64,000 nucleotides of DNA from Parasponia andersonii. Lineage: Eukaryota > Streptophyta > Magnoliopsida > Rosales > Cannabaceae. The stretch spans positions 237,759-301,758 of the forward strand of contig JXTB01000026.1 in assembly GCA_002914805.1 (NCBI GenBank), in the 5' to 3' direction. Made by a program: the position numbers and the translations under genes. Position 1 is the first letter of the stretch, and each line of letters opens with the position of its first letter. Of the stretch, positions 12,401 to 23,659 are shown in pieces. The notes under the pieces were generated by a model. The model was not told the DNA's origin. It saw only the letters and a list, made by a program, of their open reading frames with translations, and made no database searches.

Positions 12401-15400
12401 TGAGGACCTTAACCTCTTTACTCAATATGCGTTCACCCCTTCTATGCGTTCACCCCTTCTATCTCTCTGATGAATTGTTTTGAGTATTCATTTTCTTCTT
12501 TTGATCTTTTCGGATCATTGATGTCATGTTGGTGCCCAGATTTTCTGATGATGATTTGGTTTCCAATTGTAGTTTTCAATTTCTGTCTATTTTTTTTTCT
12601 ATGCATAGTACTTATATGTTTGGATGTTTAGCTTATACATATCTGCAGACACTCCCCGATATATGTTTGACTGTGTGTGCATGATATTCATGTATGTATT
12701 TAAGGGATTTATTCTTACCCTTTCGATTCTCTTATTTTTCTATTTAAGGGGTTTGTTCATACCCATTTTGATTCTCTTATTTTTGTTTTTATCCTTATAA
12801 TTTGGTTGTTCTTGATTCTAGTTCCGGTTTCATGATTTGGCCATGATGGTGCTGTGGTATTAGCAGTAGTAGAGTTACTAATTCAGTAGATGATGTGATA
12901 TGTTTCAATTGTTTTCAGGTGCAAGTCGTGCAACCTTGAAACAAGTACTGATGATGTGGAAGATTGGGTGTATAGCCAGTTAGAAAATACAACTCATCTT
13001 CTACATGGTGTAATTCATTCAAATGGTTACGGACACCTTCTTAGGGTCAATGGCAGGGAAGGGGGCTCAAGGATTCTTTCTGGATGCCATATCATGGACT
13101 TCTGGGATCGGCTTTGTAAAACCCTTGGAGCCAGGTTAGGTTTCTTGGTTAGTAATAGCTTCTTCTTGTAAGATAAGATTACTTTTATTTTTTGGCAGTT
13201 GTGGTCATATGAGCATTATCTATTTTTTTGTGCATGTGTGCGTGCCTATATCTCTCTTCATCTACCCGGCCGTTCATCTATCTATCTTTTTCTACTCCTT
13301 AGATATGCATTTCCTTCTTAGACACTTTTAGGTCTATGTTTGGTTTGGTGGAATGGAATTAGAGTAGTAATTAAATTGTAATGAAATAGAATAAGAAGAG
13401 GAATAGGAATATGAATATTTTTTAATTTTAATTTAATTTAATTTTTTAAATTAGTTGAATGTGGTATAACATATATTACATTGCCAAAAATACTCTTATT
13501 TTTCAATGTCCTTGTAGGGCAAATTGGAAGTTAAGTTTTGAATAAATTAAGGAATGCAATCATTATTGGCTATGTTTTGAATGAATTGTGATTTCCATGA
13601 CCTGTTGGAATGTGATCCCAAAGGCATAGTTTTATCCTTTGTCCAAAATCCAAAGCAAACAATAGAATGGGCATTTCATTCTGGAGCCCATTCCACCAAT
13701 CCAAACATGACATTAGATTTATGTTTTTTATCCATCCATCCAACCTATCTATTTCTACCCTTTTATGAGATTGATAGACAATTATTGATACTTTCACCTT
13801 TTATATTCTTTTGTTTCTTTATCAATCTTGTTACTGTTTTTTCACATGTCAATAGGAAAGTAAGTGTGATGGATGTGTCCAAGAAGTATGGATTGGAGTA
13901 TCGGCTACTACATTCCATAACCAAAGGCCATCCTTGGTATGGTAACTGGGGTTATGAATTTGGTCCTGGTAGCTTTGCTCTCTCTGTGGATGCATATAAG
14001 ACAGCTGTCGAAAGCCTCTCTGGCCTACCCTTGTCAATCTTTTTATCTCAGGGACAGAAACCCTGCTCTCGTCTCCTCGACGTTATCTCATACTACCAGT
14101 CCTGTTCAGAACGCAAGCTTGTGAATGTTAGAGATCTCTTTTGCTTTGTATCGAGTTTGTTACATGACGTTCGCAAGAATTCCTCGAGGGCAGATGATGC
14201 TGCCTGCAAGAAGCAGCATGTTGGCACCTCAGGTATCTTTTGTTCATGGACCAGAAGTGATTTTGAGCGAGTTGAAGAAGCCATGCTTAGAGTGCTACGT
14301 GCAGTTTCTGGGGCCAATTGGGTCAGTATACGTGCACTAAAGGGTGCCATCTTCAAGGTAGCTCCTCCTCAGCTGCTTGATTACTGCCTTAAGGATCTTG
14401 GTGGGAAAATGACACCTGATGGAATGGTTGTGAATGCTAGATTGAATCCTGATACTGGAACCTTCGAGTACCGGTTAGTTTTTTCTCGTAACGAAGAACT
14501 TTAAAGGCTTTAAGCTTTATTGTTTTGTCCTACTCTTTCAGGTTGTTAGGTGTTAGATAAGAAAGATGACATCCTGATCTCTCTCTCTCTCTCTCCCTCC
14601 CTCCCTCTCCCTTCTCATGTTATCGTGTTTAAGCATTCCGGTTTTGTTTTAATTTATTCTTCTTGTTACGGTGGGCAATCGCTTCCTAATGCTGGAGGAA
14701 ACTTCCTGGTTTCTTGTCCTTTTTGTCCCTGTATACTTGCTGTTTAATAAGCTTGTAACACATTGCATTTTCTATTTAGCAGATTGGAGGCTCGAAGAGT
14801 TTCTTCTGAAGGAAACACTGCTTGTACAGAGTCTTCCATTTTCAGCAGATCATCTGAAGAAAGTCTTCTGCACGACTTGAGGTACTTGTATGAGTGCATG
14901 CTGCACCCCCGAACTCTGATAAACTACATACCTCAGGTAACAAGGGATCTTGCAATTAGTTCAGCTGAAAAGCTCCTCGACTGCAAGCAGTTTGTGAAAG
15001 ACTACGAGCCTGAAAAGATGTTCACAAATACCAACAATTCATTGGCATCCTTCTTGTGCCTGGTTGAACTTGTAGATGAGATTGATGAAATTGTTACAAA
15101 ACCACCTCCAGAACTTGTAATCCTCTCCCCAAATGCTACTGTATCTGCTATCAAGCTTGAAGCGTCAAAAGCTTTCCAAGATGTATATCTGATGTTCAAA
15201 GGATTTCATGCTGACGAGCTACTTGGCTATGGTGGTGTTGATGATTCCACCCAGCTCAAGTACTTGTTGGGTTCGCCAGGAGTTGTTCGCTTGAGAGGCA
15301 GATGTCATGTGAAGCATGGCTTGAGTAGGTTTAGGATGGAGAGGGGGATGGAGAGGTGGACGGTGGAATGCAGCTGTGGGGCAAAGGATGATGATGGGGA

Positions 15401-15623
15401 GAGAATGCTGGCATGTGATGTTTGTGGTGTGTGGCAGCACACTAGATGTTCCGGCATTCTCGACTCAGAGTTAGTCCCTGTTAAATTTATATGTTACAGA
15501 TGCAAAAACTCCCTTTCATTGGGAAAAACTGGCGCTGCGCCCTGCAAGGATGAGGCAGTGACTGATGTTGGCAGTAATAGTTGTCTGTGTAAGAGTTTGA
15601 CTGCTCCTGATGTTATGCTGTGA
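9473..15623 (+). CDS. PHD-finger protein of the MS1/MMD1 group (At1g33420-like)
   Basis: Five coding exons with GT-AG introns and consistent phases: 9473-9791, 12273-12399, 12919-13134, 13856-14473, 14783-15623, giving 706 residues. The protein opens MVVNARPLKRMKSRVTADLY. An N-terminal Cys cluster (CDQC, CMCCG, CKSCNLE) spans exons 1-3, a conserved core includes KGHPWYGNWGYEFG, and a C-terminal PHD finger at about residues 622-675 shows the C4HC3 ligands (CSCG, CDVC, WQHTRC, CYRC). The group holds Arabidopsis MS1 and MMD1, nuclear chromatin readers acting in anther development; the closest match I recall is the less studied At1g33420 branch. The start is chosen because it matches the family N-terminus and upstream codons do not. 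Introns 1 and 3 carry transposon insertions that leave the exons intact. The last acceptor is a tandem TAGCAG. Confidence 0.88.
10040..11700 (-). mobile_element. Decayed L1-type LINE fragment in intron 1 of the PHD gene
   Basis: Read on the minus strand, about 11290-11160 encodes an endonuclease-type block (HKEWVLLPA ... EGILLVWDVR ... IEGLLGEF), followed at lower coordinates by WDEISGLW-like and VYKKFSNARN-like blocks seen in plant L1 ORF2 proteins. The copy is full of frameshifts and stops and seems to jump from endonuclease to 3' end. An A-rich tail (T-rich on +, 10040-10070) marks its 3' end. The 5' limit is estimated and no target duplication was found. Confidence 0.6.
12427..12463. repeat. 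17-bp tandem duplication in intron 2
   Basis: TATGCGTTCACCCCTTC occurs twice head to tail in intron 2 of the PHD gene, just after its donor site. A recent small duplication. Confidence 0.85.
13331..13712. mobile_element. Tourist-like (PIF/Harbinger) MITE in intron 3 of the PHD gene
   Basis: The 382-bp element has terminal inverted repeats: ATGTTTGGTTTGGTGGAATG at the left and ATGTTTGGATTGGTGGAATG read inward from the right. It is flanked by TTA at 13328-13330 and 13713-13715. A 3-bp TTA duplication with GTTTGG-rich ends is characteristic of Tourist/PIF-Harbinger MITEs. The inside is AT-rich and non-coding. It lies 197 bp after the exon 3 donor and 143 bp before exon 4. Confidence 0.8.
14578..14609. 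repeat. CT/CCCT microsatellite in intron 4
   Basis: A (CT)n run passing into CCCT units within the last intron of the PHD gene. Confidence 0.8.
14778..14783 (+). other. NAGNAG tandem acceptor at the last intron of the PHD gene
   Basis: The intron end reads TATTTAGCAGATTGG. Splicing after the first AG (14778-14779) or the second (14781-14782) both keep the frame and differ by one arginine codon, giving FEYRRLEAR or FEYRLEAR. Which site is used cannot be told from DNA. Confidence 0.6.
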
Positions 15624-15999
15624 TAAGATCATCTATGATCTGGCAGACTGGTAGTTTTCGAGTTTTGGGATAGAACCGTTGAAGAGGGTTTCCTTTGGGC
15701 CTGAAAAAAGACTTGTACATAAGAAGCAGGCCTGAACAATGCATGCATAGGCACAATTTTACTCTCTCCCATAGTTGTGGAAACTGGTTTTATCCTTTTT
15801 TTTTTTTATTTCCTTTCCCTTTTGTACATGTTTCTAGTGATGGCAGAACTAATTAGCAAAATGTAACAAGAAAAAAGAAAAAAAAAAAAAAAAAAACTAA
15901 CTGGAATGACCATGTATTTATTTGGTAGTCTTCTCCAATCAATCGGGCTTCTATTTTCTTGGCGTTGATACCGCTGCAAAAGTTTCCGTTTGTGCATTG
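15624..15999. other. 3' flank of the PHD gene
   Basis: Downstream of the stop at 15623 lies an AT-rich 3' region with poly-T near 15798 and poly-A near 15876-15896. No further coding sequence is seen before the LINE tail that starts the transposon nest. Confidence 0.5.
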
Positions 16000-16062
16000 A
16001 TTTTTTTTTCTTTTTTTTTTTCATGCAAAAAGATGCATTTATTAATTAGAATTTCCCACTAA
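16000..16062 (-). mobile_element. 3' end and poly-A tail of a LINE split by the 16063-35793 insertion
   Basis: On the minus strand the sequence reads TTA, then a few codons (V-G-N-S-N) to stop codons, then about 25 bases and an A-rich tail (T-rich on +, 16000-16020). It continues in frame from the RNase H-like LINE fragment ending at 35797: both flanks of the inserted block carry TTA (minus strand), and the frame passes cleanly from ...VPPVLCLL into this segment. Confidence 0.6.
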
Positions 16063-16327
16063 TGGCATGTTTGGTGCATTGGATTAGATTAGATTGTGAT
16101 TAGTACTATAATGAGTTTGATGCAGTAGTGGACTAGTGGACCAATGAGTTGGATTAATAATTCTTTGTTTGGTGACTATGATTAATTGTAATTTCTAAAA
16201 AAATTATTAAAATGATATTAGATATTGTTTTTATTTTAAATTTAAAATCATATGAATCAAAATTAAATTTATATATTTTATTTATATTTAATCAAAATAA
16301 AATGATCTTCAGGTATCTATTTTTTTT

Positions 16328-16450
16328 GGGAAAATTACATGGGGCACGGATTTTTTTTTTTAAAATGTCCCAATAATACAATCCGTCCCAATTTACTTAA
16401 TTTTGTATGACTTTTTTTTAAGTGGGTATTTGAATCAGTTTTCTAATCTT
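16328..16450. repeat. Left terminal inverted repeat of the MULE (degenerate)
   Basis: Starts GGGAAAATTACATGG. The block ACTTAATTTTGTATGACT at about 16395-16412 matches the right-end block at about 35143-35164 in reverse complement. The match is patchy, so the limits are approximate. Confidence 0.45.
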
Positions 16451-17069
16451 GCTCTTCTTTTCTTTTTCGATTATTTCCATCTTTGTCTTCTCAGTTTCCA
16501 TTGCCGATTTTTTAGCGAGTTAAGGGTTTAGTTGTTGGTTTCCTAGTTTTCTATTTCAAATTACAAAATCTTTAGCCATTTTTCATTTTTTCTCGTCTTC
16601 TTCTTTTCTTCCTCTTTTCTTCAGTATATCTATTGCGCAGTTCTTAGTTTCAACCATGGTTGAAACTCGGGCACAATCAGCATCTCCAATTTCTTATACA
16701 AAGGAGATTTCGCAATCTGTTGAGGGGGAAGTTTCTCGGTCAATTTTTCCTCAATTTGTTGAGAAGAGGAAGGAACCCTCTTTGGATGACCTTGTTTCTA
16801 TGTCTAATTTGCCTCTTACTGGAAGCAAGAGGAAGATATCATCTTCAATGGATGCTAGACCTTCTCGTAAGAATCGTCGAGTTAAAGCTCGAGCTAATAG
16901 GAAGATTTAAGTTGAAGGTTCTAAAGTCCTGAGGTTCAGGTAATACGGAAGGAATCTATTATTATTCATGATTGATTTTCTATATTGAATAATAGTTGCA
17001 TCTGTATTGTTTCAAGGTGATATTCTTTGGATTTTATGGTGTTTTACTATTTTGTGCAAGTGATTTTTA

Positions 17070-17915
17070 TCATTTTAGTTCAATGAATGAATGAATATAG
17101 CTAATGTACTATTTAAATTTTATTTAGAAGTAAACATGAGTTGGGTTTACTCATCAATGTTTGAAATGTATGAATGTTTCATTGTCGTATAGTTTATCAT
17201 GTTTCTATTGTTGTTATCTTTTATTAGGATTCCATATATGTGTGGTGAATAGTTCTCTCGCCATAATGGAAACTACAAAGGTTTTCTAGAAACCAGTTGG
17301 GTTTCCATGCTTCAAAATGCCATGTAGCTATCTGCATCATTGGAAACCACTAGAGTTTCCTGAAAACCAATATGGTTTCTTTTTTGAAAAATGCCCTAAA
17401 GGTAAGTACATAACGGAAAACCCTTGTGGTTTCATAGAAATCTGTTTGATTTCTTGTTTGCATAATGCATTGTTGCTAGAAATTTATGTTGTTGGTCATT
17501 TTAGTTTAATGAATGAATGAATATAGCTAATGTGCTGTTTAACTTTTATTTAGAAGTAAACATGAGTTGAGTTTGCTCATCAATGCTTGAAATTTATATA
17601 ATGTCTCATTGTAGTTGATCATATTTCTGTTGTTGTTATTGTTTATTTTCCATGTATGTATGGTGAATAGTTCTCTTGACATAATGGAAACCACAAAAGT
17701 TTTCTAGAAACTAATTGGATTTCCATGTATCAGAATGCCATGTAGCTATCTGAATCACTGGAAACCACTAGGGTTTCCTGAAAACCAATGTAGTTTTTTT
17801 TTTTTTTTTTGGAAAAACGCCCTATAGCCAAGTACATAACATGAAACCCTTGTTGTTTCATGAAAACCAGTTTAGTTTCCTATTTGTATAATGCATTGTT
17901 GCCAAGTCAAGCTTT
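17070..17915 (+). repeat. 426-bp tandem duplication inside a MULE intron
   Basis: The block starting TCATTTTAGTTCAATGAATG at 17070 is repeated from 17496 (TCATTTTAGTTTAATGAATG) along its whole length. Each copy contains AAGTAAACATGAGTTG, a TGGTGAATAGTTCTCT block and GGAAACC palindromes with ATGCCATGTAGCTATCTG. A partial third copy lies at about 30300-30560, beyond the protease gene. Confidence 0.8.
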
Positions 17916-18507
17916 TTCGTTTATATTCTATGTGTATTGTTGAACAGTGCTCTTGCCCTGTTATGATTCAACTACCATCCTCTGAAACTGCTAGTTAGGC
18001 TAATGACTCTAATTTGTGTTAACATCTGTTTCGCATTGTTAAGTTTTTAATTTTTTCTTTATTACATTATATATTTCTTATATTTGTGGATCTATGTTCG
18101 AATCTTTTTTTGTAGGATTGGGAATATATGATTAAACCAGAACATAGGATTGGTGGCAAGCTTATATTCTTCCATTCTAATACTGTAATAGATAATATCA
18201 GGAGAGTTATAAATGCTAATGGTGAGCATGTTTCTTCTATGTTTGAGAATACCTATTTTGATTATTTTCTTAATTAGCACAAACTAGTAGGCCAATGTCA
18301 ATTAATCCATCATTTTCTCTTAAGAGAGGTTAAGCAACCAAATCCGGATGAGATGTGGTTTAAGATAGGTGGAAACTGTTAAGGTTTGGCATTTAAGAAT
18401 TTGCCATTACTACTGGTCTTTTATGTGTTGGTGATACAGACAAGACTCTTTTTGAGACCAAACGAGTTAGGTTGATTGACAAATATTTTAAGAAATATCC
18501 TAGGTTT

Positions 18508-19309
18508 TGATAAGAACTCCGCCAACTTGTGATGAAACCTAAAATAAGAATGATGCTTAGGACCATTCTACAATCAGATTCGGATGAAAAACCTCAACCT
18601 AATACCTATAAAGAGATATGAACCTTGGTATAAAGGAAGATGCTATAATCAATGATGAAAAACTCGATTGATAAATCAAAGGATGAATGCCACAAAGATA
18701 TCTAATAAGTTCAAATAAGTTCTCAAAGAGCTAAAGAGAAATTACTCTCAATTTTAATAAATTGTAATCTTCCCTTATTGAATGAAAAGTGTACAATATA
18801 TAGGCCAAGGGCCATGAAAATTTCAATCTAAAAAAAATCCCAAAATTTCCTATAAGTAACTTACCCAAACCAAAAAAAGAAAGTAGGAAATAATCCTAAT
18901 AGCTAAGCTAAATTCGGCCCTAATTAAAAGGGAGTCAATTCTGACTTTACACGTCACTAATCACCCTATTACACACCACTAAAAAAAAGGAAACAAACAA
19001 TAAATTGTTTTGGGAAACTAATAACCAAGATAGGAAAGTAAGATATGACTTGTCGTTCAAGTCTTTACAAATCAGATTTCTCTTTCATATGCGCCTATGA
19101 CTTTCTTGAACCTGAATCAAGCTTGTTATAGGCTTAGAATTCGTTCATCTCCTTCAACGGGCCTCCATGTGCATGATTGAGCCCAAATCCCTTGAATCAG
19201 CCCACTTAATGCATTTTGGAATTTCTTTGCACGTGCTCTTGTAACTGGACCAATGGGAACTTGAATAGGATCCGCATTCCATGCTCTCGTGCTTACTCTG
19301 TCCTCATCA
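18508..19309 (-). repeat. 3' LTR of the Gypsy element (complete copy, 802 bp)
   Basis: Begins TGATAAGAACTCCGCC and ends ACTCTGTCCTCATCA on the + strand. Its outer ends match the other LTR. It contains about 300 bp that the other LTR lacks. Confidence 0.88.
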
Positions 19310-20658
19310 TTCCCCTCCTCTTGAAAAGGATTTGTCCTCAAATCAAGTTTATCACTTATATCAAAAGGACTCAAATCAGAAACATTGAAAGTAGTAGTTA
19401 TATTATACTCACCAGGTAGGTCAAGCTTATATGCATTGTCATTGATCTATTCGAAGACTTGGAAAGGTCCATCTCCTCTAGTAGCAGCTTGAATTTTCTT
19501 TGAGTCGAAAATTGCTCCTTACACATATGCAACCAAACCCAATCACTAGGTTCAAAGACCACCCATTGTCGGCCTTTATTTACTTGTTTGGCATATTGCT
19601 TAGTTCGTCGATCAATGTTGAGCTTTGCTTTCTCATGAATATGCTTTACAAGATCAGCTTTTTGTATTCCATCTAAATTCACACGCTCAGACAAAGATAA
19701 TGGTGATAAATCCAAAGGAGTTAAAGGATTAAAACCATAGACAATTTCAAATAGTGAAAATTTAGTAGCAGAATGAACAAAACAATTGTAAGCAAACTCA
19801 ACATGCGGTAAACACTTTTCCCAAGTTTTGATATTCTTTTTAATAATAGCCCTCAACAAAGTAGATGAAGTCATATTCACTACTTCAGTTTGACTATCGG
19901 TTTAAGGATGACAAGTAGTTGAAAATAACAACTTAGTTCCTAACTTAGCCCATAAAGTCTTCCAGAAGTAACTCAAGAACTTAGTATCTCTATCAAAAAC
20001 AATTGTTCTAGGTATGCCATGCAATCTTACAATCTCTCTAAAGAACAAATCAGTAATATAGGAAGCATCATCAGATTTGTGACATAGAATGAAATGTGCC
20101 ATCTTAGAAAATCTATCCACCACTAAAAAAATTTAATCTCTACCCTGTTTAGACCTAGGTAATCCTAACACAAAGTCCATTGAAATATCAATCCAAGGCT
20201 CACTAGGAATGGGTAGTGGGGTGTATAAACTATAGGGTTGCACACGGGATTTTGCTTGCCTACACATGACACATCTACCATCTCTCAAAATTCCATTTTA
20301 TGTGTGGCAAATAGAAGTGTTCTCGTAAAATAACTAAAGTCTTAACAACTCCAAAATGTCTCATTAAACCTCCCTCATGTGACTCTTTCACTAGCAAATC
20401 TCGCACAGAACAATTCAGTATGCACAATTTATTTTCTTGAAACAAGAAATCCTCTTGCCTAAAGTACTTTCCATTGGTTGTCTTTTCACAAGATACATAA
20501 TCTTCACTAAAGTCAGGATCTAAAGGATATAATTCTTTAATATGCTCCAGTCCAAGTATTTTAACATCAAGAGTAGAAAGTAATACATACCTGCGAGAAA
20601 GTGCATCGGCAATGATGTTTTCCTTACCTTGTTTATATCGGATAACGTATAAAAACAT
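19126..20658 (-). pseudogene. Gypsy pol: integrase and C-terminal tail
   Basis: On the minus strand: end of RNase H (IIADALSRR), the integrase zinc-binding region (HFGVVKTLVILREHFYLPH), then the core with catalytic-type residues Asp in [11 protein letters not shown], Asp in FDRDTKFL and Glu in SQTEVVN. A stop codon lies just after TTCHP, between the second Asp and the Glu. The region continues through [20 protein letters not shown] to a GPVTRARAKK tail crossing into the LTR at 19309. Several stops and frameshifts mean no functional integrase. Confidence 0.85.
19310..19325 (-). other. Polypurine tract of the Gypsy element
   Basis: On the minus strand AAGAGGAGGGGAA lies directly against the inner edge of the 3' LTR, the normal place for plus-strand priming. 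Confidence 0.8.
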
Positions 20659-22087
20659 CTCAATGAATTCAACCCATCATGCATGCTTCTTGTTCAGCAT
20701 ATGTTGGCCTCTCAGGTGCTTCAATGACTCATGATCTATATGGATCACAAATTCTTTAGGCCATAGGTAGTGCTGCCATGTCTCTAAAACCATAACTAAT
20801 GCATATAACTCCTTGTCATAAGTCGAGTAGTTTAACGCTGCTCCACTTAGCTTCTCACTGAAGTAAGTAATTGGTTGTCCTTACTATATTAAAACTACAC
20901 CTATACCAATACCTGAAGCATCACATTCAATTTCAAATGTTTTATTAAAGTTAGGTAAAGATAATAACGGGGCGTTGGTCAGTTTTTGCTTGATTAGTTG
21001 AAATGCCTTCTCTTGTTCTTCTCCCCACATGACACCAACGTTTTTCTTGATTACTTCGGTAACTGATGCGGCCAATGTGCTAAATTCTTTCACAAATCAC
21101 CGGTAGAAACTAGGAAGTCCATGAAAACTTCTTACATTTCCTACGGTTGTAGGACTTGGCCATTCTTAGATTGCAAGTACCTTCTCTTCATCAAGCTGAA
21201 TACCCTGTGCTCACAACAATTCCTAGAATCAAAAGTTTATTGGTGTAAAAGGTACACTTCTTTAGAATAGCAAACAACTTTTCTTTTCTAAGCACATCTA
21301 AAATAGATTTCAAATGTACTATATATTCATCCAAGTTTTTGCTATAAATCAGAATATCATCAAAATAAATAACTATGAATTTTCTAATAAAAACATGCAA
21401 AACATGGTCCATTAATCTCATAAAAGTACTAAGAGTATTAGTTAATCCAAAAAATATAACTAACCATTCATATAAACCATATTTTGTTATAAACGCACTT
21501 TTCCATTCATCACCTTTTTTCATTCGGATTTTATGATATCCACTTTTTAAATAAATTTTAGAAAATACACAAGACGCATGCAATTCATCCAGTATATCAT
21601 CTAAATGAGGAATAAAATGTTGATACTTTACCATTATATTGTTAATTGCTTGATAATCAACAGATATTCTCTATGATCTATCTTTCTTAGGAACCAAAAT
21701 TACTGGAACTGCACATGGACTCATACTTTTTCTAACGTACCTATTTTCCATCAATTTGCTAACCTGCCTTTGAAGCTCTTTTGTCTCCTCGGGGTTACTC
21801 CTATAGGCTGGTCGGTTCGGAATGGCAGTGCCGGGTATAAAATCGATGTGATGTTCTATTCCCCTAATTGGAGGCAAACTAGGTGGCACCTTATTGGGAA
21901 AGACATCCTCGAATTCTTGTAATAGAGAAACATCAGAACTAGGCAAAGTAGGATCAAGATCATTTGTATTTAAAAATGCCTCCTTGTACAAGAGTAAAAT
22001 CATAGGATGGTTTGAAAACATCGCTCTCTTAATCTCTTTGGCTTTTGCAAAAAAATTTGTTTTGTTTTCTCTCTGTTTTTCTCTCAA
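20650..22087 (-). pseudogene. Gypsy pol: reverse transcriptase and RNase H
   Basis: The 22087-21671 part holds the region between protease and RT (DFIPGTAIPNRPAYR, PCAVPVILVPKKDRS). A TAG stop at 21671-21673 sits where the family has Trp. The RT core follows (LDDILDELHASCVFSKI, YFDDILIYS with the catalytic YxDD at about 21365, then KCTFYTNKLLILG). RNase H begins near 21093 ([16 protein letters not shown]) with stops and frameshifts before ADALSRR. Not functional. Confidence 0.88.
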
Positions 22088-22394
22088 TAGCTGAATCTAT
22101 AATTACCTTTTCTTTCTTTTTTTCTTCGGCCTCTCCCTCTTTTTCACTTTTTCTCTTTTGTTTACTCTCTTTTTGCAATCTCACTTGATCTTCATAAACT
22201 TCTTTTGGTGTCAAAGGAACTAAAGTGATTGTCCTTTGATTAAGTACAAATGAGTATTTGTTGGTGAAGCCATCATGTTTAACATGCCTATCAAATTTTC
22301 ATGGTCGACCTAGTAACAAGTGTCCAACTTGCATCGGAACCACATCGCATAAGACTTCATCTTCATATTTTCTAATACAAAAAGAAACTAGTAC

Positions 22395-22831
22395 TTATTT
22401 ATTCACCTTTACTTTACTAATATCGTTTAACCACTGTAACTTGTAAGGCCAGGGATGCTTCATGGTTGGCAACCCTAATTTCTCCACCATAGTAGTGCTA
22501 GCAATATTAGTACAACTCTTACCGTTAATAATCACACTACATACCTTATTTTGAATATAGCACCTAGTATGAAAGATGTTTTCTCGTTGCACCTCTTCTT
22601 CGTCTTTGACTTGTGCACTTAGAGCTCTCCTCGCCACCAACAAATCTCCTTGGGTAGGGTATTCTTCTTTATCGGTATCCTCCAATGGTGGCATATGGTT
22701 AGTGTCATCTTCATCTTCGTTTCAATCTCACCGTCATCTTGCAACACCATAACTTTTTTATTCAGACATTGACTAGCTATGTGACCCCTACCTTGGCATT
22801 TAAAATACTTTATATCACGATTCTTAGACAT
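22395..22831 (-). pseudogene. Gypsy gag zinc knuckle and aspartic protease remnant
   Basis: The zinc knuckle CQGRGHIASQC (YFKCQGRGHIASQCLNKK) lies at about 22810-22765 on the minus strand. The protease-like stretch INGKSCTNIASTTMVEKLG has Asn where the catalytic Asp of the Asp-x-Gly motif should be. The two parts are in different frames. Confidence 0.8.
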
Positions 22832-22906
22832 AGAAGAATCAGATTTACCTTAATTTACATGGCTGATCACTTCTTGTTTCTGCTTAGTTTTTGGCTTCAT
22901 CGTAGG

Positions 22907-23659
22907 TTACCTCTCATCCTTATTCCATTGATTCGATTTCCAAGTGGATGTACTTGGACTTTGGCTTGGATGTGTGCTGCCCCTTCTCTTGAGTTGGTTC
23001 TCGATTTTTATTGCCATGTGTACCATATCCTCCAACTCCATATAATGTTGCAATTCTACCATATTAGCAATTTTTCGATTCAAACCAACCAAGAATCTAG
23101 ACATTGTAACCTCTCGATCCTCCTCCATATTCGCTCGAATCATAGCAACCTCCATCTCCTTATAATATTCCTCTACACTTTGGTTACCTTGCCTAAGACT
23201 TTGTAACTTGTTATACAATTTCAGGTAGTAGTAGTTTGGAACAAACCACTTTCTCATCACAATTTTCATCTCCTCCTACGTCTTTATTGGACGTTCCCTA
23301 TTTCATCTCCTATTCATCACTAACTGATCTCACCAAACAATGGCATAATCTGAAAATTCAATGGCAACAAGCTTTATCTTCTTATTCTTGGAGTAATTGT
23401 GGCAATCGAATACTAATTCTACCTTCTTCTCCCACTCGAGGTAAGCTTTTGGATCATTCTTGCCTTGAAATGACAGAATCTTCATCTTAATACTACCCAA
23501 AGAATTATCTTCCTGATTCCTCGCTCTGCTAAACTGCCCAACATTCGTCTTATTATCAATAATGGAATCCCAATCATCTTCATAACTAAAATTATGTCCA
23601 TAATACTCTTCATCTTCAACCCTCAATTCCCTAGGATGGAATCTCTCTCTTCTACACAT
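22907..23659 (-). pseudogene. Gypsy gag (capsid) remnant
   Basis: Two frames on the minus strand (23659-23330 and 23269-22907) cover a retrotransposon Gag domain: GKNDPKAYLEWEKKVELVFD, then KWFVPNYYYLKLYNKLQSLRQG and VEEYYKEMEVAMIRANM. A frameshift separates them. Confidence 0.85.

Noticed and set aside
13581..13855. Frame extending the PHD exon 4 upstream to 13581
   Set aside because: This stretch is MITE and intron; the acceptor AATAG at 13851-13855 joins in phase with exon 3 and matches the family.
16660..16932. Second frame overlapping the first MULE exon
   Set aside because: The frame from 16656 has a better ATG context (CAACCATGG) and a composition like other Ulp1-MULE proteins; this one is a shifted reading.
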